Shown: one piece after another, positions 1 to 8,972 of the stretch
How positions within the stretch are numbered: the first letter of the stretch is position 1
Layout of the letters: each line of letters opens with the position of its first letter
Source of the DNA: Methanobacteriota archaeon
Lineage (GTDB): Archaea; Thermoplasmatota; Poseidoniia; MGIII; CG-Epi1
Length of the DNA stretch: 36,720 bases
Assembly: GCA_014240055.1 (NCBI GenBank)
Contig: JAAZXP010000007.1
Coordinates: forward strand, 1-36,720
Direction: 5' to 3'
Position numbers and translations under genes: made by a program
The notes under the pieces: generated by a model
Seen by the model: the letters and a program-made list of their open reading frames with translations, nothing else
What the model was told of the DNA's origin: nothing
Database searches by the model: none

Positions 1-929
1 GTAAATATAAAATTAAATTTGCAAATCTTAAGGGTCAAGCAATGCGTTTTACCAAAGGTATGAAAGGAGGTTCAAAAATTCGTTCTAAGATTACTTTTGC
101 TACAAATATTGAAGAATTGGAAAAAGTTGAAGCTTATTCCGATGAGATAGATTTTTTGGTCGGATTGGGTGGAGGTAGACCGATAGATCTAGCTAAACAA
201 GCTGGCTTCAATACAGATATTCCTTTTATTTCAATTCCAACGGCAGCATCTCATGATGGTTTTGGTTCTGCACGAGCTTCAATACGTCAAAAAGGGCGTA
301 AAACCTCGATGCAAGCTATTCCGCCAATAGCAGTAGTTGCAGATACTTCTATAATTTCGAAGGCCCCAAGACGATTACTTGGAGCTGGTGTTGGAGATAT
401 AATTAGTAATCAAACAGCGGTGCTGGATTGGAAGCTATCTGAACAAAAAGCAGATTATAGTGAATATGCTGCAGCCTTATCAGAAATGGCAGCTCAATTG
501 GTTGAAGATGGAATAGATAAAGTGGCTAATGGTAGTGAGGAAGGAGTTCGTCTGGTAGTTAAGGCGCTAATTTCCAGTGGAGTTGCAATGTCCATTGCAG
601 GTACTTCAAGACCAGCAAGTGGAGGTGAGCACAAGTTTTCGCACTGGTTAGATTCACACTGTGAAAATCCTGCTTTGCATGGTGAACAATGTGGTTTAGG
701 ATCTATAGTTACAATGTATTTGCATGGAGGCAATTGGGAAAAAATAAGAGATACATTGAAAGCCGTAAATGCACCAATCAATGCAAAAGGTTTAGGAATC
801 GATGAAGATATGATTTTGTCAGCATTTCTTAATTCTAAAGAAATAAGACCTAATAGGTTAACAATATTAGATACAGCTAGCCCTGACGAAATTAAAAATG
901 CAGCTTTAGTTACTGGTATTATCAGTTAA
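1..929 (+). CDS. egsA: sn-glycerol-1-phosphate dehydrogenase (NAD(P)-dependent), 5' end truncated by the window
   Basis: Protein has LVGLGGGRPIDLAKQ, FISIPTAASHDGFGSARASI, LGAGVGDIISNQTAVLDW and EHKFSHWLD..HGEQ, typical of G1P dehydrogenase. The frame is open upstream of the first ATG (42) back to the window start (KYKIKFANLKGQAMRF), so the gene probably begins outside. Confidence 0.93.
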   Translation, partial: KYKIKFANLKGQAMRFTKGMKGGSKIRSKITFATNIEELEKVEAYSDEIDFLVGLGGGRPIDLAKQAGFNTDIPFISIPTAASHDGFGSARASIRQKGRKTSMQAIPPIAVVADTSIISKAPRRLLGAGVGDIISNQTAVLDWKLSEQKADYSEYAAALSEMAAQLVEDGIDKVANGSEEGVRLVVKALISSGVAMSIAGTSRPASGGEHKFSHWLDSHCENPALHGEQCGLGSIVTMYLHGGNWEKIRDTLKAVNAPINAKGLGIDEDMILSAFLNSKEIRPNRLTILDTASPDEIKNAALVTGIIS

Positions 930-2369
930 TCTTTCTTCAATTTCAGTTGATATCCATAAAACTAAGATAGTAATCAGAATTACTGGCGTACTAAAATGAA
1001 ATCCTTGTGTAAACCATTCAGGTATAGCATTCCCTTTTTTAGAAGACCAATATGACCATCCTACTAGAACTTCTCCAGCAATTATAGAAATGATGCAGCT
1101 GTTTGCTCTGACTCTTTTCCAATAAAGTACAGCTACTGTGGTTGGGAAAAGTACTGCTAAGCCTGTAAATGCTTGTGACACGATATCAAATATGGTGTCA
1201 GGAGGGTCATAAGCTAGAAATAATCCAATTATGGCTAGAATTATTACTAAAGCTCTACCAGTCTTTTTTTCATTTTCAGGTTCAATTATTTGATTAGATG
1301 ATAATGCATCTTTTGTTATTATAGAAGACATTGCAAGAATTTGGGAGTCTGCAGTAGACATGAATGCAGCCATTGCTCCAATACTAACAAGAGCTGCAGC
1401 CCAAAGTGGTGCGTATTCAGTTAATAAAAGAGGTAATATATTATCGGATTCTTTCTTAGAAAGTACATGATCAAAATCTACAATATTACCGTAAACACCG
1501 ATTATTACTGGGAACAGGAAAAGTATTGGGACAATTGTAGGATATAACCATGCAGCTGTTCTAATTGCTTTATCATCTTCTGCAATATAAAACCGAGAAA
1601 AGAGTTGCGGAAACATTGGAACTGTTATTGGCCATAATATAGTATATGAAAAAATTACTTGCCAGGTAAAATTCCCTTCTCTCACAAATTTTTCAGGTGA
1701 ATTGTTCCACAATTTTTCACCACCTTTACTAAATCCACCAATTTCATCGTTCATAAAGAATGTAAATACAAAAATTATCAGAATGATAAACATTAGGGTT
1801 CCTTGAAAGACATCAGTTAACGCAGATGATTTCATTCCACCTAATATCAAGTATGAGACCATAACAAGAGTTAGTAAACATGCACCTGTAAAGTATGGAA
1901 TTTCTCCATTTGATAATGTTTCTAACAAGATTCCAGCACCCATGGGTTGAGTTGCTAAATATGGTAAAGTAAATATTACTAGAACTAGACCATAAATCCA
2001 TCCTAAATATTTTGAATTAGTTTCCCCACTTATTAGTTCAGGTGGAGTCATGTATCCTTTCTCTTTTCCGAGTTTATGAATAGGTAAGCCAAGTAATAGT
2101 ATTGAAAGCCCAACAAGTGAAGTTCCCATAGCCATAATTCCATAGAATCCCCATCCTGCACGATAGCTTGACCCTGAGAAACCTAAGAAGAAGAAGGCTG
2201 AAAAATTGGTTGCAGCCAAGGTACAGAAAAGAATCCATGGATTGATTTTTCGGGATGCAACAAAATAATCTTCTGAACTGTCTTCTTTGCTGCGCCCATA
2301 AATTCCAATACCGATAGATATTGCAAGATAAATTGTTAAAATGATTCCAATAGTTAGTAAATCACTCAT
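906..2369 (-). CDS. Sodium:solute symporter family (SSS) transporter
   Basis: 487 aa, about 12-13 hydrophobic segments; EDYFVASRKINPWILFCTLAATNFSAFFFLGFSGSSYRAGW, TDVFQGTLMF and AAFMSTADSQILAMSSIITKD are SSS family signatures. Confidence 0.92.
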   Translation of the reverse strand: MSDLLTIGIILTIYLAISIGIGIYGRSKEDSSEDYFVASRKINPWILFCTLAATNFSAFFFLGFSGSSYRAGWGFYGIMAMGTSLVGLSILLLGLPIHKLGKEKGYMTPPELISGETNSKYLGWIYGLVLVIFTLPYLATQPMGAGILLETLSNGEIPYFTGACLLTLVMVSYLILGGMKSSALTDVFQGTLMFIILIIFVFTFFMNDEIGGFSKGGEKLWNNSPEKFVREGNFTWQVIFSYTILWPITVPMFPQLFSRFYIAEDDKAIRTAAWLYPTIVPILFLFPVIIGVYGNIVDFDHVLSKKESDNILPLLLTEYAPLWAAALVSIGAMAAFMSTADSQILAMSSIITKDALSSNQIIEPENEKKTGRALVIILAIIGLFLAYDPPDTIFDIVSQAFTGLAVLFPTTVAVLYWKRVRANSCIISIIAGEVLVGWSYWSSKKGNAIPEWFTQGFHFSTPVILITILVLWISTEIEERLTDNTSN

Positions 2370-2598
2370 CTTTCCTCCAGCTCTTCGAAAACTTCCAAAC
2401 TGAATATGCTAAAGCAAATTGGATTACAATAAGGTAAATTACCCATATAGGAATCCAGTTATTAATTCGATTACTAGAGTTCCAGCTCCACCAGTCTATG
2501 CTAATAACAATAAGTGTAATGAAAACAATAGCCCATTTCTGATTTATCTTGGAATCTGGGAACCAGAATGGTAAAAGCTCCCATTTCTTTTCGGTCAA
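2362..2598 (-). CDS. Small two-TM membrane protein, probable accessory subunit of the adjacent SSS transporter (DUF3311/YhdT-like arrangement)
   Basis: 78 aa with two hydrophobic segments (WAIVFITLIVISIDWW; WIPIWVIYLIVIQFALAYSVW). Overlaps the SSS gene start by 8 nt on the same strand; small hydrophobic ORFs before SSS transporters are a known arrangement. Confidence 0.65.
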   Translation of the reverse strand: MTEKKWELLPFWFPDSKINQKWAIVFITLIVISIDWWSWNSSNRINNWIPIWVIYLIVIQFALAYSVWKFSKSWRKDE

Positions 2599-3428
2599 GC
2601 TTGAAGTCTTTCAATAAGTTCAGCCTTGGTGCCTGAAACTGGTAAATCTTTTTCTTTTAACAATTCTTTTAGTTCAGCTACTTTCATTTTACTATAGTCA
2701 GTGTCTTCAGCTTCAATTTCTTCTTCAACTGCAGGCGACTCTTCTTGTGCAACTTCAGTTTCTTTTGCCTTTGGAGCTGGTTTAGTATTAGCTTCCTCGA
2801 TTATTTTTTCTAATTCATCATCTTCTGGAGGTACTTCCATAAGACTTGTTGGATTCATAACATGGATTTTAGAAATTTCAACTCTTTTTGTTGGATACGT
2901 AGACTTCAACATGGTTGCAACTTCCTTACTTAGATCACCAGAATATATCTTTTTTAGAGTTTCAGATATGTTTAATTTAGTAAGAGATTCATCAATACAC
3001 TTGTGTGCAACAGCTCTCAAAACTCTTTCCTGGGATTTCTTTATTCTTTTATCAACCATTATAATTGGTTTAATTCTAATTTGAACATCATCTTGTAAAT
3101 TTAAAACAAAGTTACAATCTATACGACTATTCTTTCTTCTGGTTAGCGCTCTTTTGTAGTCTGAAGTTAAACGGTGACCATCGAACGAAGTGAAAGCATT
3201 ATTTCCCCTTACTTCATTAACTCTAAATTTTATCATAAAATTTTTTTGATTAAAATCACCAGTTAATTTTTCTAAAGGAACTTCGGTTACTCTACCATTG
3301 ACAACCTCTGGGCTGTCGGCAGGTGTGTGTGCCATTATTGCGTAATTAAACATGGAAGGTGCATGTAATTGGTACCACATTTTGTTCTTCCATTTGTCTT
3401 TAACTTTTGCTCGGGTAACTTTGGCCAA
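2595..3428 (-). CDS. rps3ae: 30S ribosomal protein eS1 (S3Ae) with acidic linker and C-terminal SAP domain
   Basis: N-terminal ~200 aa matches S3Ae (KVKDKWKNKMWYQLHAPSMFN..., RVLRAVAHKCIDESLTKLN, EISKIHVMNPT). C-terminus DYSKMKVAELKELLKEKDLPVSGTKAELIERLQA is a canonical SAP motif. Confidence 0.93.
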   Translation of the reverse strand: MAKVTRAKVKDKWKNKMWYQLHAPSMFNYAIMAHTPADSPEVVNGRVTEVPLEKLTGDFNQKNFMIKFRVNEVRGNNAFTSFDGHRLTSDYKRALTRRKNSRIDCNFVLNLQDDVQIRIKPIIMVDKRIKKSQERVLRAVAHKCIDESLTKLNISETLKKIYSGDLSKEVATMLKSTYPTKRVEISKIHVMNPTSLMEVPPEDDELEKIIEEANTKPAPKAKETEVAQEESPAVEEEIEAEDTDYSKMKVAELKELLKEKDLPVSGTKAELIERLQA

Positions 3429-3445
3429 ATTTAATTTCTCCGTGA

Positions 3446-3460
3446 TGAACTATAAGTTCA
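3446..3460. promoter_or_regulatory. Inverted repeat TGAACT-ATA-AGTTCA in the divergent eS1/USP promoter region
   Basis: Perfect 6-bp arms with 3-nt spacer; overlaps an AT-rich CTTATAG element 25-30 nt upstream of the eS1 ATG on the minus strand. Confidence 0.4.
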
Positions 3461-3514
3461 GGTCTGCGCTCACTGGACAGGGTTAAATATACGTTGCGTC
3501 GATTGCAATACAAG

Positions 3515-4315
3515 ATGTTTGACAAACTATTGCTTCCTCTAGACCCTTCGAAGCGTTTGAAACCAGCACAAGATTATGCTATTGCGTTAGCTAAACGACT
3601 AGAAATCCCTCTATTTGCAGTTTTTGTAAGTAATCCATCTAAAACAGGAACTATTACTGCTTCAGGTGAAACTCAAAAGGGTATTGAAGTTCTCGGTGAG
3701 AGACAATTAAATCAATTTATTGAAGGTGTTTCTGATGTTAAGATTAAATCGATATTAAAAACTGGTAAAAGACGGAAAGTTCTAGCTCAATTAATTGATG
3801 AGGGAGTTGCAGACACTTTAATTCTTGGTCCTTTCAGGTCTATGCTAAGTAGATTATTTACAGGTTCAGAGGTTGAAAGAATTTTAGATTCCGAATCTTC
3901 CCATGCCTTTGTAGTTAGAGAGGATCATCCTCTTCCAGGGCCGGGTTCTCCGGCTTTAGTGGTTTTTGATGGGCTTTCATTATCTAAAGATGCTCTTAAG
4001 AGAATCGAAGATTTTTCATTAAAATTCAAGTGTGATATAGAGTTATTGCATATTGGTACTGAAATTTTTGGAGGTGCTGAAGCTATCGATAAAGCGGTAG
4101 AAATTTTAAGGGAAAAATTAGGAACTGAAGTATTAGTTACTTCTAAAATTGTTCCCTTTAGTTTCTTTAAAACTCGAAAGAGTATTGCAAATTCGGTAAT
4201 AAGTTCAACAGGAGCGCGTATAGTTATTCTTCCAGATATTGAAGATGCAGTTAGCGATAATCTAATTCACCAATTGGTTTTGAGTGCGTCAGTTCCGGTG
4301 TGTGTTCTAAGATGA
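3515..4315 (+). CDS. Universal stress protein, two tandem UspA-like domains
   Basis: MFDKLLLPLDPSKRLKPAQDYAIALAKRLEIPLFAVFV and a second half ALVVFDGLSLSKDALKRIEDFSLKFKCDIELLHIG. The ORF-track start at 3494 is TTG; a TATA-like TTAAATATA about 25 nt upstream favours ATG 3515. Confidence 0.8.
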   Translation: MFDKLLLPLDPSKRLKPAQDYAIALAKRLEIPLFAVFVSNPSKTGTITASGETQKGIEVLGERQLNQFIEGVSDVKIKSILKTGKRRKVLAQLIDEGVADTLILGPFRSMLSRLFTGSEVERILDSESSHAFVVREDHPLPGPGSPALVVFDGLSLSKDALKRIEDFSLKFKCDIELLHIGTEIFGGAEAIDKAVEILREKLGTEVLVTSKIVPFSFFKTRKSIANSVISSTGARIVILPDIEDAVSDNLIHQLVLSASVPVCVLR

Positions 4316-5886
4316 GTAAAGATGAAGAATTTGAGGAGATGCTCGAAGGTCTCGATATTGTTGCTGAAGCTTTAGATGAAGAACCTCATGCAGTCTTACC
4401 TCGTATTAATCAACTTAAGCGCAGAAAAACCCTATTGGAATTACAATCAGACTTATTTGATCCAATAGAAAGGCAGCATGCATTCTATAGATTATTTCTT
4501 AATTCAACTTTTAGAAAGTTTGGTGCAGGTGTTCTAATTGTTTCTTTCATTAATGTTTTATTGTATTTGTTTGCAGATGGTTTAACTACATCCGGAAGAA
4601 ATGTTTTTGTATTATTTTTATTCATAATATACCTGTGGGTTTCTGAAACATTTCCTCTTCCAGTCACAGCTTTGATGGCTGGTGTGGCTTTAGTATTATT
4701 AGGTGAAAATCGGGATGATGCATTTAGTTCCTATGCTTCTGATTCTGTATTTATGATTCTAGGTTCTTTGATAATTGCGCAAGGAATAACCAAATCCGGT
4801 GCTGAGAATTTAATAATACGAAGATTCCTGGGGCCTTTTACAGGTTCTAATTATTCATTAATTTTGGGAATAATTCTTATTTGTAGTTTTATGGCAGCTA
4901 TAATTCCTGATCACAGTGTTGCAGCAATTATGCTTCCTTTGGTATTAACTATTGCAGATAAAACAGATATAAGAAAACGCCCTAATGAAATGATTGCATT
5001 GGTTTTAGCCGTTGCTTTTTCGTGTTCGATTGCAGGTTTGGCTACTCCATCTGGTGGAGCTAGAAATGTGATAGCTATGGGTTTCTTAGAAGAATTATAT
5101 GATATAAGAATTTCATACATTCAATGGGTTGTATTGGCAGCCCCAATAACTATTGCAGCAGTTCCAGGTGTATTTCTTACTTTAATTTTTGTCAACAAAG
5201 TAACTTATCGTAAAATTGATTATTCAAATGAGCAAACACAACCAATAGATGATCGACAATTATTATCATTATCCATTTTAGGCTTAACTTTCCTGTTATT
5301 TTTAACTTCAGGCTTTAACGGATTAACTTTGGGAACTAGTGCAATGATTGGCGGTATACTAATGCATACTTTTGGAGTTCTTGAATGGGAAGACAGCCGA
5401 CAGCGGTTACGTTGGGGAGTTATGTTCATTTATGGTGCAGCTTTAACTATGGGTAAAGCGATGGTCAGTCACGGTGCAGCAGCATGGTTGGCTGGTGGAT
5501 TGTATGAATTAGCTGAGATTGGATCTCAATTTGGAGGTGATTCAGTAATTATTCTTCTAATCATAATTGTTACGGTATTATTAACGAATGTAATGAGTGA
5601 TGGAGCGGCAGCAGCAATACTTGTGCCTATTACTTTAGCAGTTGGTGCTGCAGCAGGTTTACCTTTAGCATCTGTAGCTTTGATTACGGCAATTAGTACT
5701 GCATTTGCATTTATGACTTCATTTGGTACGCCGCCTAACTTAATAGTTCAGGCTTCGGGTATTCCCAAATCTAGTGATTTTGTTAGAAATGGAGTTCCAT
5801 TGGTAATTTTTACGATTATATTATTAATGACTGCAGAATATTATTATTGGGATATGGCAAGAGAATGGGTTAATCTTACAAACTAA
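4312..5886 (+). CDS. DASS/SLC13-type anion (dicarboxylate/sulfate-like) transporter with ~70-aa N-terminal cytoplasmic extension
   Basis: Hydrophobic polytopic protein with VSETFPLPVTALMAGVALVLLG, LLTNVMSDGAAAAILVPITLAVG and SFGTPPNLIVQASG, DASS/CitT-type motifs. ATG 4312 overlaps the upstream stop as ATGA. Confidence 0.87.
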   Translation: MSKDEEFEEMLEGLDIVAEALDEEPHAVLPRINQLKRRKTLLELQSDLFDPIERQHAFYRLFLNSTFRKFGAGVLIVSFINVLLYLFADGLTTSGRNVFVLFLFIIYLWVSETFPLPVTALMAGVALVLLGENRDDAFSSYASDSVFMILGSLIIAQGITKSGAENLIIRRFLGPFTGSNYSLILGIILICSFMAAIIPDHSVAAIMLPLVLTIADKTDIRKRPNEMIALVLAVAFSCSIAGLATPSGGARNVIAMGFLEELYDIRISYIQWVVLAAPITIAAVPGVFLTLIFVNKVTYRKIDYSNEQTQPIDDRQLLSLSILGLTFLLFLTSGFNGLTLGTSAMIGGILMHTFGVLEWEDSRQRLRWGVMFIYGAALTMGKAMVSHGAAAWLAGGLYELAEIGSQFGGDSVIILLIIIVTVLLTNVMSDGAAAAILVPITLAVGAAAGLPLASVALITAISTAFAFMTSFGTPPNLIVQASGIPKSSDFVRNGVPLVIFTIILLMTAEYYYWDMAREWVNLTN

Positions 5887-6491
5887 TTATTCTTACTTCT
5901 ATTCGTTTTATTTTCCACATTCATTAGCCCCCCAATAAATGCAAAAGTTACCACAGATATGAATACTGAAGAATTGCTGTCAGGCATTTTAGAAATGGGA
6001 CCTAGTACACTTTTCTCAGGATTATGTCCTAATATTTCTCCGATTTTATCAGCTATGTCGTTTGGCCCGGAACCTGGAGGTAACGCTCCAGAGGATGCAA
6101 GCAGATATGCTGTAGCAATAACGAGAAAAGGTAACATTGCAGCAGTTAGAGCTCTGGCAGGATCGCCAGCCTTCCTTCCACCGAAGAAACCACCTACAGC
6201 TGCAGTAATTGAACCAGGGATAGTGAGAACCCCTAGAACTATCATGATTGTAAATATGTATATGAAACCAGCAAAAATCCCATCGCCAAATAATTTAATA
6301 GTGCTAAAGTCACTTTTCAGAATATCAGTTACAGGATATTTTTCGTTTTCAATAGTTTCAATTTCACTGTCTTTAAACTCTTCAGTGTCATCTTTTTTTT
6401 CTATTTCTTCTACATAATCCTCTTTGAAAGAATCAGATTCAATGTCTATCTTTTGACGTACTAATTCCCAAATGTCTTTTTCTGTATCCAC
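5883..6491 (-). CDS. Hypothetical membrane protein with acidic N-terminal cytoplasmic region
   Basis: 202-aa ORF, acidic N-terminus then hydrophobic segments (GDGIFAGFIYIFTIMIVLGVLTIPGSITAAVGGFFGGRKAG, ALTAAMLPFLVIATAYLLASSG). Terminates in a 4-nt convergent overlap with the transporter. Confidence 0.65.
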   Translation of the reverse strand: MDTEKDIWELVRQKIDIESDSFKEDYVEEIEKKDDTEEFKDSEIETIENEKYPVTDILKSDFSTIKLFGDGIFAGFIYIFTIMIVLGVLTIPGSITAAVGGFFGGRKAGDPARALTAAMLPFLVIATAYLLASSGALPPGSGPNDIADKIGEILGHNPEKSVLGPISKMPDSNSSVFISVVTFAFIGGLMNVENKTNRSKNN

Positions 6492-6587
6492 TATTTGTAA
6501 ATTAGTTGCTATCTATAAATTAATGATGATACCTACAACAGATTAATATAAGACCCAGAACAGACCAGATAGAACGGTGAAAGCTAA

Positions 6588-6965
6588 ATGGAAGTTTTAA
6601 CTACAGAAACACTCGCTTCTGCAATAAATTATAGCCCAGAATATTCTCATATGGGTGATGACGAATCTAGTTATCTAGCAGAGCACATATTGAATTTTTT
6701 TGGATTCAGTGATCGTATAATTGATAATGTTTTACATCCAGAAGATAGAGATACTTTCTATATGCTGGAAGATGCAGGTTTGATGGAAACTGAAAGAGAA
6801 GAAACAACGCTATATGATGGAAGAGAATGGAGAATACATTATTGGCTACTGAAAGTTTCTGAGATTCAGAGCCGTAGAGATGCCGGGCCTAAATATGCAC
6901 CAGACGATATGGAACCTTCAGTATATGATGAAATTCCAGATGACATCTGGTCACGTGAAAATTGA
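6588..6965 (+). CDS. Conserved archaeal hypothetical protein (possibly DUF6015 family)
   Basis: 125 aa; LAEHILNFFGFSDRIIDNVLHPEDRDTFYMLEDAGLMETEREETTLYDGREWRIHYWLLK resembles a conserved archaeal family from memory; overlaps the next gene by 4 nt. Confidence 0.7.
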   Translation: MEVLTTETLASAINYSPEYSHMGDDESSYLAEHILNFFGFSDRIIDNVLHPEDRDTFYMLEDAGLMETEREETTLYDGREWRIHYWLLKVSEIQSRRDAGPKYAPDDMEPSVYDEIPDDIWSREN

Positions 6966-8863
6966 AATTACCCTATTCACTAAGAGCTAATCAAAGTAAA
7001 ATAATAGATAGTATTACCTCAGCATTAAAAAATCAGAATCATCTTGTTTTGGAAGCACCAACTGGGAGTGGAAAAACTTTCTCATCATTGGCTGCAGCGT
7101 TGCCTTTTATTGAAAATAGTGATATGAAGATTGTATATTGTGTACGTACTAACTCACAACAGAAACAGGTAATATATGAGTTACAGAAGTTCAAGGAATC
7201 AGGTAATAAGATAAAGGCTGTAGCGATTCAGGGTAGAGAGGCACTTTGTCCACAGCAAAAAAATGATGATGAGTTAAAGAAATCTAATTGGTCAGAGAAA
7301 TCAAAAATTTGTAAATCTCTGAAGTTGAAATCTAAGTTAGGAGAGAATGGATGTCCATTCTATAGCAAACTTTTGAGAGGAGGTGATTCTTTTACTAAAA
7401 AATGGTCTTCAGAGATACTTACTGCACAGGAATTTGCTAAGAAAGCTGAAGAAGAAGGTGTTTGTCCATATGAACTTAATAAATTGATGCTTAAAGAGGC
7501 TCAAGTTGTAATTGTACCTTATGTTTATTTCTTTGATGAATTTATAAGAAATTACATGTTAGGATGGATGGGTACTTCAATAGATAAAATAATAGCGATA
7601 GTTGATGAAGCACATAATCTTCCAGATTGGGCCAGAGGTGCAGCTTCAGAATCCATGACTTTAAAATCTATTACTCGGGCGATTGATGAAGTAAAAGATT
7701 ATGGATATCAACTTCCCGAGGGAAGAGACCCAATCCATTTTTTAAATCTTGTAGAAGCCTCAATGGAAAAATTGTCTGAAGAACACATTTCAGATGAAGA
7801 AGAAGAAGGCCACTTACCTTCCCATATTGTTTCTCTAGATTCAGAAGTGGCTACTTTTGAAACTGAAATGATGTCACTTGGTGCAATGACTTTACATCGC
7901 CTCAAACAAGATTCTACTGAGATTTCTAAGATGGGTCAGCAAACTCGGCAATATCTTTTGGATAAGAGCAAACGTCCACGTTCCTATCTTGGTTCAGTAG
8001 GGGATTTCCTCTGCCGTTGGCTTGATTCAATAGATAGTCATACAATTCGTTTAATTGGTAAAAAACCATTAAGGTTGGAAAAAGTATGTTTAGATCCAAG
8101 AATAATGACGAGTTTTCTCGATAATACAGCAGGAGTAGTTTCAATGTCAGGGACAATCAGTCCTCTAGATATGTTTAGGGACTTAGTTGGACTTAAACCA
8201 AGCACCATTTTGGAAAAGACAGAATCTATATTTCCGGCAGAGAACAAAAAAATAGTGTATTTAGATGATGTAACTACTTCGTACAATGAACTTAATAGTA
8301 AATCTAGTCTTTGGAGTAAAATAGTATCTAAATTAGAATTGATTACTACAAATTTTAATGGTAATATAGCTTTGTTTTTTCCATCTTATAAATTACTTGA
8401 ATTAGCATTAGAACATTTACATCTAAAAAAACCAGTCTATAGAGAGTATTCAGGAATGGATCAAGAAGAGCTAATGCAAACAGTTGAAAGTTTCAAGTCA
8501 GATAGTGGAGCCATATTGGCAGGAGTAATGGGTGGAAGATTAGCTGAAGGTATAGACTATCCTGAAACTACGCTAGAAATGGCAGTCATAGTGGGTATTC
8601 CTTATCCTTCTCCAGGAGTTAGGCAGAAGGCTTTACAGCATTATTATGACATTTCCTTTAACGGGAGGGGTTGGAAATTTGCAGTAGAATCTCCAGCAGT
8701 GCGTAAACTCTTGCAAGCAGCAGGTCGAGTTGTTCGTTCCGAAAGTGATCGAGGTTTCATTGTTATAGCAGATAGTCGGACAGGTCGTTTTTCAGAGTAT
8801 ATTCCTGATTTAGAGCGTTCAGATGACATAGTTTCAGAAATAAATGACTTTTTTGAAGCCTAA
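6962..8863 (+). CDS. xpd: XPD/Rad3-type Fe-S superfamily 2 DNA helicase
   Basis: Walker A EAPTGSGKTFSS, DEAH box VDEAHNLPDW, SGTISPLDMF, QAAGRVVRSESDRG, and four cysteines (ALCPQ, KICKS, NGCPFY, GVCPYE) between motifs Ia and II as in XPD/DinG 4Fe-4S helicases. TTG start. Confidence 0.9.
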   Translation: MKLPYSLRANQSKIIDSITSALKNQNHLVLEAPTGSGKTFSSLAAALPFIENSDMKIVYCVRTNSQQKQVIYELQKFKESGNKIKAVAIQGREALCPQQKNDDELKKSNWSEKSKICKSLKLKSKLGENGCPFYSKLLRGGDSFTKKWSSEILTAQEFAKKAEEEGVCPYELNKLMLKEAQVVIVPYVYFFDEFIRNYMLGWMGTSIDKIIAIVDEAHNLPDWARGAASESMTLKSITRAIDEVKDYGYQLPEGRDPIHFLNLVEASMEKLSEEHISDEEEEGHLPSHIVSLDSEVATFETEMMSLGAMTLHRLKQDSTEISKMGQQTRQYLLDKSKRPRSYLGSVGDFLCRWLDSIDSHTIRLIGKKPLRLEKVCLDPRIMTSFLDNTAGVVSMSGTISPLDMFRDLVGLKPSTILEKTESIFPAENKKIVYLDDVTTSYNELNSKSSLWSKIVSKLELITTNFNGNIALFFPSYKLLELALEHLHLKKPVYREYSGMDQEELMQTVESFKSDSGAILAGVMGGRLAEGIDYPETTLEMAVIVGIPYPSPGVRQKALQHYYDISFNGRGWKFAVESPAVRKLLQAAGRVVRSESDRGFIVIADSRTGRFSEYIPDLERSDDIVSEINDFFEA

Positions 8864-8895
8864 GTAATTTAATGCTCTATTTTTAGACGTGCAGC

Positions 8896-8972
8896 GCCAC
8901 CGTGGCTTAGCCCGGTATAGCGACTGATTCGTAATCAGTAGATCGGGGGTTCAAATCCCCCCGGTGGCTCCA
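8896..8972 (+). tRNA. tRNA-Thr (anticodon CGU, 8930-8932), CCA genomically encoded
   Basis: GCCACCG TG GCTTAGCCCGGTATAGC G ACTGA TTCGTAA TCAGT AGATC GGGGG TTCAAAT CCCCC CGGTGGC T CCA. All arms pair (7-bp acceptor, 5-bp anticodon, 5-bp T stem); U73 discriminator is consistent with archaeal tRNA-Thr. Confidence 0.95.

Noticed and set aside
494-781. 95-aa minus-strand ORF inside egsA
   Set aside because: Fully antisense to a well-recognised conserved gene.
2701-3084. 127-aa plus-strand ORF antisense to eS1
   Set aside because: Ser/Thr-rich low-complexity shadow of the acidic linker on the opposite strand; no independent coding signal.
3494-3514. TTG start for the universal stress protein (ORF-track start)
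   Set aside because: It falls between the TATA-like element and the expected TSS; ATG 3515 starts at the conserved MFDKLLLPLD.
5959-6417. 152-aa plus-strand ORF opposite the 202-aa membrane protein
   Set aside because: Antisense shadow; the minus-strand frame has plausible TM segments and a clean convergent stop overlap. Kept only the minus-strand call.
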